From positions 1-64,000 of the forward strand of contig NZ_CP197465.1 in the NCBI RefSeq assembly GCF_052180275.1: a DNA stretch of 64,000 nucleotides, written 5' to 3'. A model generated the notes under the pieces. It made no database searches and had not been told where the DNA came from. It worked only from the letters and a program-made list of their open reading frames with translations. The stretch's first letter is position 1, and each line of letters begins with the position of its first letter. Source of the stretch: Kumtagia sp052180275. GTDB lineage: Bacteria; Pseudomonadota; Alphaproteobacteria; Rhizobiales; Rhizobiaceae. This document shows, piece after piece, positions 55,075 through 61,746 of this stretch. The position numbers were made by a program, and so were the translations under genes.

Positions 55075-56462
55075 AGCTTCACGCCCGCCTTGCGCAGGTC
55101 GTCGACGGCTTCGCTCTGGGCAGCGGCCATCGACGCCGCCGCCTCCTGCTGGCCGGTCGCGATGCGCTCGATCGCCTTGTTGATCTTGTCGCCGACCTGC
55201 GGGAACACCGGCACGGTGCGATACTTCATGTAGCCGCCGTCGCCCGCGCGCTCGAGGATCTGCAGGTAGAGAGCCGCGACATCCTGGCCGTTGATGTTGA
55301 GAGCGGCGCGGTATTCCGGATCGTCGATGATCGAGCGGCGCGGAACCGCCAGGCCGCCGCGCTCCAGCGCGATGCGGCGGAAGGTCTCCTTCGACGTCGC
55401 CCACTGGATGAACGCCCAGGCGGCTTCCTTCTGCTGGGCACCGACGGGAATACCGTAGCCATTGGCGTTGGAACCCGGAAAACTGCCGCCGGGGCCGCTC
55501 GGGATCATGCCGAAACGGGTGGTCTCCTTGACCTTCGAGTCCGGCGACTTGGCCAGCGGCAGGACCCAGGCCATGGCGTTGGTGCGGATGTTGGCGCGGC
55601 CTTCGAACTGGTTGCGCATCGCCTGGTCGTCGGTGAACGACAGGACGCCCTGCGGGGAATACTTGCTGAGCAGGTCGGCATAATACTGCGCCGCCTTGGC
55701 CGCCTCGGGCGTATCCAGCGTCGGCATCAGGTCGTCAGGCGCCCCGCGGAACACCTTGCCGCCCATGTTCATCAGGTAGGGAGGGAAGTTCCAGTGATGC
55801 AGCTTGTCGTTGACGAAGGCCGAGACACCATCCTGGCCATGCGTCGCGGCGCAGACCGCGGCCAGTTCGTCGAGCGTCTCGGGAATCTTCAGCCCGGCCT
55901 TTTCAAGGATGTCGTAACGGGCCATGCCCATCATCATCGCGCCGGCTTCCCAGGCGAAGCCGTAGGTGTTGCCGTCGACGCCCTTGTATGGGGTCTGCGT
56001 GCCGCTGACGAAATCGTCGGGATTCCAGTCTTCCGGCGTCTGGTTGCGATCGTCCATGAACTCGTTGAGCGGCGAGACCCAGCCGGCGCCGACCCAGCGG
56101 CCGGAATAGGGGAAGGTGATGTTGATGAAATCGTAGCTCGAACCCTGCGTGGAAAGCTCGAGGTCCATGCGCTGGTTGTAGACCGGGAACGCCTGGAGAT
56201 CGATCTCGACCTTCATGCCTGTCGCTGCCTCGAACTCCGGCAGGTAGGCCTTCACGTTTTCATGGAAGACGTGCTGGAAGCAGGCGCCGCGCAGCGTGAC
56301 ACCGTCGAATTTCTTGGTCTGCGCGAGGACCGCCGGCGAGCGGAGGCCGAAGGCCGCGCCCGCCGATACGGCAGCAAAGGCCTGAAGCAGATGCCGGCGA
56401 TGCAGTCTTGCTGCACCGACGGTCAGGGAGGCGGCATTCGCCGCCTTGGTATGGTCAGACAT
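55071..56462 (-). CDS. Extracellular solute-binding protein, probable Tat substrate
   Basis: 463 aa. N terminus HRRHLLQAFAAVSAGAAFGL (about 21-40) is a twin-arginine-like signal, cleaved probably at VLAQ. Family 1 solute-binding protein: VTLRGACFQHVFHENVKAYL, ATGMKVEIDLQAF, a SYDFINITFPY motif and ERAGDGGYMKYRTVPVF. CUT1 importer component for a sugar or polyol. 57 bp after the DapA-like gene. Confidence 0.93.
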   Translation of the reverse strand: MSDHTKAANAASLTVGAARLHRRHLLQAFAAVSAGAAFGLRSPAVLAQTKKFDGVTLRGACFQHVFHENVKAYLPEFEAATGMKVEIDLQAFPVYNQRMDLELSTQGSSYDFINITFPYSGRWVGAGWVSPLNEFMDDRNQTPEDWNPDDFVSGTQTPYKGVDGNTYGFAWEAGAMMMGMARYDILEKAGLKIPETLDELAAVCAATHGQDGVSAFVNDKLHHWNFPPYLMNMGGKVFRGAPDDLMPTLDTPEAAKAAQYYADLLSKYSPQGVLSFTDDQAMRNQFEGRANIRTNAMAWVLPLAKSPDSKVKETTRFGMIPSGPGGSFPGSNANGYGIPVGAQQKEAAWAFIQWATSKETFRRIALERGGLAVPRRSIIDDPEYRAALNINGQDVAALYLQILERAGDGGYMKYRTVPVFPQVGDKINKAIERIATGQQEAAASMAAAQSEAVDDLRKAGVKL

Positions 56463-56519
56463 GGTTTCCTCCCGGAATTGTACGCCTGCTGGCGTCTGGC
56501 TAAGGGACAGGCTGCGATT

Positions 56520-57419
56520 TCAGCGGCTGGGATCGAATTCCAGCAGGGCTTCGAGAGCGGGCCGGATGATCTTCTTCTGCTCTTCCGAGGCCGGCGGCAT
56601 CGGATGGCGGGGAGCGAGGCCGACATGGTCGCCCTGCACTTCAAGGCAGTACTTGACCAGCGCCGGCAGGTTCTCGTGGCCCATCAGGTTCCAGAACGGC
56701 ACGAGCCTGTTGTGGATCTTGAGGGCGAGATCGTGGTCGTTGTTCTGGACGGCGTCCCACAGCGCCACGCAAGGCCCCGGCGCGGCAGTCGGCGACGCAG
56801 CGAGCGTGCCCTGCGCGCCCATCATGAAGCACGGATAGAGCAGATCGTCGATCGCGGCGAGGATCGCCTTGCCCTTGGGGGCGCGGATGACGAGCTCGGC
56901 GGCGCGCCTGATGTTGCCCTGGCTCTGCTTGATGCCGATGATGCCGGGGATCTCCTCCAGCAGGCGAAGCACGAGGTCTGTGCTGAGCAGGTTCCAAGGA
57001 ATGACGTTGTAGATGACCAGCGGCGTGCCGACCTCTTCCCAGATGCGCTTGAAGTAGTCGAACATCGCCTGTTCGCCGTAGTCGAAGACATAGAAGGTGG
57101 GGGTGACCTGCAGCGCGGCGACATTGAGACCTGCCAGCGCCTTCGCCTTTTTCACCACATCGCGGGTGCTGTTCGAGATGATGCCGGCGACGACCGGAAC
57201 CTTGCCGTCGACTTCCTCGACCGTGGCGGCGGTGAGCTGGCGCAGCTCGTCGGTCTCCATCGTGAAGCCCTCGCCCGTCGAGCCGCCGAGGCAGACGCCA
57301 TGCACCTTCTTGCCGAGGATGAACTGGACGTGGGCGCGAAACCGCTTCTCGTCGATGTTGCCGTCACCGTCGAACGGCGTGACGAGCGCGGGGATTATCC
57401 CCTTCAAGGTCGTGGTCAT
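56520..57419 (-). CDS. DapA-family aldolase/dehydratase
   Basis: 299 aa from the ATG at 57419. A TTG at 57449 is less likely. Class I aldolase barrel of the DHDPS/N-acetylneuraminate lyase family: GGSTGEG (45-51), Tyr137 in IYNVIP, Schiff-base lysine Lys164 in IGIKQSQGN. It would cleave or form a 2-keto acid with pyruvate or a related aldehyde. Such genes beside sugar transporters commonly encode 2-keto-3-deoxy-sugar-acid aldolases or dehydratases. First gene of the operon, 31 bp downstream of an operator candidate, divergent from iclR. Confidence 0.92.
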   Translation of the reverse strand: MTTTLKGIIPALVTPFDGDGNIDEKRFRAHVQFILGKKVHGVCLGGSTGEGFTMETDELRQLTAATVEEVDGKVPVVAGIISNSTRDVVKKAKALAGLNVAALQVTPTFYVFDYGEQAMFDYFKRIWEEVGTPLVIYNVIPWNLLSTDLVLRLLEEIPGIIGIKQSQGNIRRAAELVIRAPKGKAILAAIDDLLYPCFMMGAQGTLAASPTAAPGPCVALWDAVQNNDHDLALKIHNRLVPFWNLMGHENLPALVKYCLEVQGDHVGLAPRHPMPPASEEQKKIIRPALEALLEFDPSR

Positions 57420-57449
57420 TTTATGAGAACTCCGTATGCCGATCTGCAA

Positions 57450-57464
57450 TCCTGATATATGGGC
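57450..57464. promoter_or_regulatory. Candidate IclR operator, site 1
   Basis: TCCTGATATATGGGC, 31 bp upstream of the DapA-like gene start. Shares ATATATGGG with sites at 57549 and 57603. Confidence 0.65.
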
Positions 57465-57548
57465 CTATTAGAGGGCAAATCGCCGTTTGTCAAAAATGAC
57501 TATCTATCTGTTTAATATCGATATATTGCATTGCAGCATAAATTTCTG

Positions 57549-57563
57549 TCCCGATATATGGGA
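57549..57563. promoter_or_regulatory. Candidate IclR operator, site 2
   Basis: TCCCGATATATGGGA, an imperfect palindrome (TCCC/GGGA arms) in the middle of the AT-rich divergent region. Confidence 0.7.
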
Positions 57564-57602
57564 TTAGCAAAAGTTTTTTGACCCTTTTTTTTCACTGGAT
57601 AA

Positions 57603-57617
57603 TCCCATATATGTGGA
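57603..57617. promoter_or_regulatory. Candidate IclR operator, site 3
   Basis: On the minus strand TCCACATATATGGGA, two mismatches to site 2, centred about 58 bp before the iclR start codon. Confidence 0.7.
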
Positions 57618-57667
57618 TTCAATGACAGTCAGCCACCGAGGCTGCGGCATACCAACGCGGGAACGAA

Positions 57668-58480
57668 ATGGTGGATACGGAACTCCCCGCCTCAAGGAAG
57701 GCAAGCGCCGAAGCGGAGACGTCCGCGCAGAAGATGAAACGCATCCTCGAATGTTTCTCGATCTTCGACCGTGGCCTGACGGTCTCGGAGATCGCGGCGC
57801 GGACCGACATGCCGCGCAGCACCGCGCATCGCTGGTGCCTGTCACTGCGCGAGATCGGCTTCCTCGATCAGGATCACGCGCGGGAGGAATACCGGCTGGG
57901 CATGAACCTGTTCCAGCTCGGCAACATCGTGCTTTCCAGCATGGACCTCCACAAGGAGGCCCGCCCCATCGTCGAGTCCTTGACGCAGGCCGCGCAGGAC
58001 GGCGTCCATCTGTGCGTCTTCGACGGCATCCGCATGGTCTTCGTGTCGCATTCGGCCGGCGGCCGCTCGGGCCGCAACAACCAGACCACCGTCATGGAAG
58101 CCTCGCCCTGCTACTGCACCAGCGTCGGCAAGGCCGCCCTCGCGTTCCAGTCGGATGCGGTTATCCAGCGCACGATCGACATGGGCCTTCAGGCCTACAC
58201 GCGCAACACGCTCACCGACCCGGACAAGTTGCGGGCGGAACTGCGCGAGATCCGCGAGCGCGGCTACTCCGTCGACAATGGCGAGATGGAGCCGCATGTG
58301 CGCTGCGTCGGCGCGCCGATCCGCAACGCCAGCGGCAGCGTCATTGCCGCCATCAGCGTTTCGAGCACCTTCAAGCGGCTGCCGGACGAGCGGCTGAAGC
58401 GCATCGCCCCGCTGGTCATCAAGCATGCGGACGCCTTGTCCATCCAGCTTGGCTTCCGGCTCACCGCCGCGCGCGTCTGA
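57668..58480 (+). CDS. IclR-family transcriptional regulator
   Basis: 270 aa. Winged HTH from about 20-85 (KMKRILECFSIFDRGLTVSEIA, ARTDMPRSTAHRWCLSL), then a GAF-like effector domain. YCTSVGKAALAF and SVIAAISVSSTF are family blocks. It is divergent from the DapA-like operon and probably reads the three TCCnnATATATGGGA-type sites between, activating or repressing both directions in answer to the imported compound. Confidence 0.94.
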   Translation: MVDTELPASRKASAEAETSAQKMKRILECFSIFDRGLTVSEIAARTDMPRSTAHRWCLSLREIGFLDQDHAREEYRLGMNLFQLGNIVLSSMDLHKEARPIVESLTQAAQDGVHLCVFDGIRMVFVSHSAGGRSGRNNQTTVMEASPCYCTSVGKAALAFQSDAVIQRTIDMGLQAYTRNTLTDPDKLRAELREIRERGYSVDNGEMEPHVRCVGAPIRNASGSVIAAISVSSTFKRLPDERLKRIAPLVIKHADALSIQLGFRLTAARV

Positions 58481-58573
58481 ACGTCCCGAGCCGGCGAACT
58501 GCTGGCGGTGGGACGGCCCGAGCCCGGCCTGCGGCTGACCCATGGAGACGGATGGTAGAGTCCATCGTGGACT

Positions 58574-59092
58574 TCAGGTTCGGGGCGGTTGCTCGAAAAG
58601 CTTCAGCCCCGTGGCTATCGGCAAAAACAGGGACATTCGACGGCTTTCAAGCGGGATGAAGCCGTGCCGGCGATAGAATGCAGCGGCCTGCTCGTCTTTT
58701 GCATCCACCAGCAGGGTGAACGCCGCCGGCGCGGCGTCGGCGCTTCGACGTATCGCATCGATGAGCAGCGCCGATCCGACGCGCCGTGCCTGATAGGCGG
58801 CGTCGACGGCCAGCCGCGCGATCAGCGTTGCCGGCAGCACCGGATAACGCGGCAGTTTTTTCGTTTCGGCCGGGGGCAGCGCGTCGAGCGGTATGCTGGA
58901 CGCCGACAGGGTGTAGTAGGCGGCGACCGTTCCCGTGTCGCGATCCACGGCAACAAAGCAGTTTCCGATCCTTCGCTTGATGTCTTGTCCGGCCTGCTCG
59001 CGGAGATATCGGTCGAGTGCCGGCACGCCGCATGAAAACACCTGCCGGTCGTGTGACGCGCTCAGCGGCTCGATGACGAGTGCCAGGCTCAC
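58574..59092 (-). CDS. GNAT acetyltransferase toxin (TacT/AtaT-like)
   Basis: 172 aa. GNAT fold: EPLSASHDRQVFSCGVPALD-RYLREQ (toxin-type N terminus, CG.P.LD.Y), VAAYYTLSASSIPL, LPRYPVLPATLIARLAVDAAYQARRVGSALL (acetyl-CoA loop, slightly degenerate as RRVGSA), and FYRRHGFIPLE. Members of this class acetylate aminoacyl-tRNA and stop translation. It overlaps the upstream antitoxin stop by 4 bp, the usual toxin-antitoxin order. Confidence 0.9.
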   Translation of the reverse strand: MSLALVIEPLSASHDRQVFSCGVPALDRYLREQAGQDIKRRIGNCFVAVDRDTGTVAAYYTLSASSIPLDALPPAETKKLPRYPVLPATLIARLAVDAAYQARRVGSALLIDAIRRSADAAPAAFTLLVDAKDEQAAAFYRRHGFIPLESRRMSLFLPIATGLKLFEQPPRT

Positions 59093-59376
59093 CGGGAAGC
59101 GACGACAAGTTCTCTGTAGGCCTCGGCCGCTTTCCGGAGCGCTTCGTTCGGGTCCGGCGGCTCCAGCAGAGCGTCCATGATGCGCCGTTGATCTTCGACC
59201 GACACACGGACGATGGAAGTATCCTCGATCGTGCGCAAAGCCGCGTCCTGGGCCGCGGCGACGACAAAATCGCTGACGCTCCGGCCCTGGATCTCGGCCG
59301 CGCGCTTCACCACCGTCAGCATCTCCGGCGTGATGCGCGCTTCAAGTCGGGCAGTCCGTGACTGGGAAGAAGACAT
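59089..59376 (-). CDS. DUF1778 antitoxin (TacA-like)
   Basis: 95 aa from the ATG at 59376. Ribbon-helix-helix DNA-binding half TARLEARITPEMLTVVKRAAE, IQGRSVSDFVVAAA, then a C-terminal toxin-wrapping segment (DALLEPPDPNEALRKAAE with PPxPN). Typical DUF1778 partner of GNAT toxins. A perfect TGTACGG-N7-CCGTACA palindrome 10-30 bp upstream suggests autoregulation. Confidence 0.92.
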   Translation of the reverse strand: MSSSQSRTARLEARITPEMLTVVKRAAEIQGRSVSDFVVAAAQDAALRTIEDTSIVRVSVEDQRRIMDALLEPPDPNEALRKAAEAYRELVVASR

Positions 59377-59385
59377 GGTACAAAA

Positions 59386-59406
59386 TGTACGGCGTTCTCC
59401 CGTACA
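59386..59406. promoter_or_regulatory. Toxin-antitoxin operator
   Basis: TGTACGG-N7-CCGTACA, perfect 7-bp arms, with an extra GTAC half site at 59378. Located immediately upstream of the antitoxin gene. Confidence 0.75.
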
Positions 59407-59425
59407 ATTCAAGGAGCCGATTATC

Positions 59426-60139
59426 TTACCCCGCCCGTCCGCTCTCGGCGTCGAGCATGGTGATCTTCTGCCAGATCTTTCGCGACAGGTTGGAGCCGAG
59501 GTTCTCGACGTCGTTGACCGCCTCGATCACCACCTCGTCATTGACCGACTGCGCGAACAGCGCTGCCAGCTTGCCGGTGATCGACAGCATCTCCGAGCAA
59601 TAGTCGAGGTAGCGCAGCAGGTCGCCCCGGCTCATCGTGCGCACCGGCGAATGCGGCGCCGGCTTGAAGCTCGACGACAGCGCGGCGGGATCCTTCGTCA
59701 ACTGGTGCATGTCGATGACATGGATCAGCGAGCGCAGCGCATGCACCTCATGGAAGACGCGCTGCCGCTTGATGGTCACCTCGGCGCGCACCAGCGCCAG
59801 CAGGCCGAGGCCGGCGAGGATGACGGTGTTCAGCGACGCCTCGATGCCCTGCACCGATTCGACCACGTCGCCGCCGCTGGAAAACCGGTCGAACGGCAGG
59901 ATCGTGCCGACGAACAGGAACATGCAGGCGCCGGCGGCGATGACCAGCCCGACGACGACGCGCAGCCACAGGATCGGCTTTTCCAGTTCGGCCGCGGCCT
60001 GCCTTATGTCGCGCGCCAGCGACACCAGTTCCTGGCTCACCTTGCGCAGGCCGGAGTCCGGAAACCGATCGGCGATGCGCGTCTCCAGCCGCTGGGCGGT
60101 GTCGATGATCAGCTGGGGGTCGAGCGAACGGTACGACAT
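59426..60139 (-). CDS. Hypothetical membrane protein
   Basis: 237 aa. Two hydrophobic segments at about 57-77 (LWLRVVVGLVIAAGACMFLF) and 103-120 (SLNTVILAGLGLLALV) separated by a short polar loop. N- and C-terminal helical cytoplasmic parts, with a possible coiled coil in 1-55. I recognise no domain. Similar proteins occur in rhizobia as unassigned membrane proteins. It follows the DUF805 gene by 24 bp on the same strand. Confidence 0.75.
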   Translation of the reverse strand: MSYRSLDPQLIIDTAQRLETRIADRFPDSGLRKVSQELVSLARDIRQAAAELEKPILWLRVVVGLVIAAGACMFLFVGTILPFDRFSSGGDVVESVQGIEASLNTVILAGLGLLALVRAEVTIKRQRVFHEVHALRSLIHVIDMHQLTKDPAALSSSFKPAPHSPVRTMSRGDLLRYLDYCSEMLSITGKLAALFAQSVNDEVVIEAVNDVENLGSNLSRKIWQKITMLDAESGRAG

Positions 60140-60163
60140 TTCCCGATCCTCTCCCCCTCGATC

Positions 60164-60541
60164 CTATTTCGGCTGGTTGGTGGCCGCGCCGAAACGGTTC
60201 GGGCCCGGATCGCTCGGGATGAAGCAGAGCGGCAGGTACATCAATATGTCCAGCAGGATGCACAGGAACGCCAGCGGCGCAGGCTTGCCGAAATCCTGCA
60301 GGCGCTTCACCGTCAGCGGGATCAGCACGACGAACGAGCCGAGCGCCGTTAGCAGGAAGATGCTGCCCCAATAGGCCACGGTCGCCTCGTCGGGCGCGAT
60401 GATGATCCGGTAGACCGGAAACAGCCGCGCCAGATAGCAGAACAAGCCCCCCAGCGCATAAGGCTGCCGGCCGAGCCTTCCGGAAAAACTGAAGAACAGC
60501 CACGGCAATGTCGGTCGGCCCTGCAAACGATACGCTCCCAA
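60164..60541 (-). CDS. DUF805-like membrane protein
   Basis: 125 aa, three to four membrane segments. LPWLFFSFSGRLGRQPYALG is the DUF805 opening (FSFxGRxGRxxYW), and VKRLQDFGKP is the conserved KRLHDxG element in its degenerate form. Role unknown, inner membrane. It is probably in one unit with the hypothetical protein downstream. Confidence 0.8.
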   Translation of the reverse strand: MGAYRLQGRPTLPWLFFSFSGRLGRQPYALGGLFCYLARLFPVYRIIIAPDEATVAYWGSIFLLTALGSFVVLIPLTVKRLQDFGKPAPLAFLCILLDILMYLPLCFIPSDPGPNRFGAATNQPK

Positions 60542-60745
60542 TCTGGCGGGCCACGCCTATCACCTCCCGCGCCGGATCGGAAGGCGCCAGGCCCCAGGGA
60601 GAAAAACTGCCGCACGCTAGTGCGGCCGAGAAGCGCGCCATGCGTCAAAGAGAGCAGGCACTTGGCAGCGATCCTCCGGACATCTGTTGCGGGCCGAGTG
60701 CGCTTTCGGCTCAGGATGGTCTTGAAACCCGATGTCCGGCGGTTC

Positions 60746-61681
60746 TCACGGAGACGCCCCGGTGGCATTTGCAGCCTTCGCGGATACGTATTTCTCCCGC
60801 TGATCGTAGGGAACCTCGACCGCCGCGTCCCGCTTCGCGGAAAGCCGGTTCAGGTAGTTGTCCATGTGGTGATCGGCGAGATCGGCGAATCGCATCGAAC
60901 GCCACAATTCCCCGATGGAGATGCGGCCGGCGTCGTGACTGGACAGATAGGAATAACGCGTGCCGTCGAGCAGGACGACCTCCGGGCCGACATGTTCGTA
61001 TTTGTCGTTCCGCCTGAAGGACGTCACCGGTGGCAACATTGGAATCATGTCGTTTTCATCGACGACGCGGATCAGCGGGATGGTCCCGATCCGCTCCACG
61101 CCGGCCGTCGTCGTGAATTTGGGCTGGCCGAAAGTGACGATCCTCTCCACCTGGTAGCCATCCTTTATCAGATAGACAGCCAGGAGCACCGCGACCGCCC
61201 CTCCAAGCGAATGCCCGGACACATAGGTCTTGTAGTTCTTCTTCAGGTATGGCTTGACGTCGGCGAATATCGCCTTCGTCGACTTGTCAAAACCGGAATC
61301 GACCGGAATGTCGATCTGAAGATCCGCCAGTATCCTGATCTCCAGGTCTTCAAGGAGGTTCTTTTTGTTCGCCGTACCGCGTATAGTGATGAACTGGATC
61401 TTGAGCTTGTCGTCCTGCTCGATAAAATACTGTATGTCCGAATTGCCCGGCGAACGAACACCCAGTGTCTTGGGGTAGTGTGTTCGAATTGTCGCCTCGT
61501 CTGCATAGGCGAGCTTCGCCCTGTCGGCATATCCGTATATTTCCACGAAATCGACCTTTTGGGCGGAAATCGACGAGCCGAGCGTCGCTAGGCCCAGCGA
61601 CGATGCGCTGACGCAGGCCGACAGTGCGACGCAGGCCAGAACCATCGCCAGGGTGCCGAGACGCCGGATCATCAACGACAT
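60746..61681 (-). CDS. Lipase class 3-like lipoprotein
   Basis: 311 aa from the ATG at 61681. The N-terminal segment ends VALSACVS, a lipobox-like site (Cys at about residue 23), so it is likely a membrane-anchored lipoprotein. Catalytic serine in YVSGHSLGGAVAVLLA (GHSLGG) and aspartate region VVDENDMIPML, with a later His (SSHDAGR or DHHMDN). Lipase class 3 alpha/beta hydrolase. Substrate unknown. The 204-bp gap downstream holds nothing evident. Confidence 0.85.
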   Translation of the reverse strand: MSLMIRRLGTLAMVLACVALSACVSASSLGLATLGSSISAQKVDFVEIYGYADRAKLAYADEATIRTHYPKTLGVRSPGNSDIQYFIEQDDKLKIQFITIRGTANKKNLLEDLEIRILADLQIDIPVDSGFDKSTKAIFADVKPYLKKNYKTYVSGHSLGGAVAVLLAVYLIKDGYQVERIVTFGQPKFTTTAGVERIGTIPLIRVVDENDMIPMLPPVTSFRRNDKYEHVGPEVVLLDGTRYSYLSSHDAGRISIGELWRSMRFADLADHHMDNYLNRLSAKRDAAVEVPYDQREKYVSAKAANATGASP

Positions 61682-61746
61682 ATCCTCTCGACCCCAGGCT
61701 GCCGACGCCATCAACTCACCCTATGGCCAGTGCCGACAAGCCGCCG

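Noticed and set aside
55032..57455. 807-aa plus-strand frame antisense to binding-protein and aldolase genes
   Set aside because: The minus-strand genes have full motif sets, and this frame has none.
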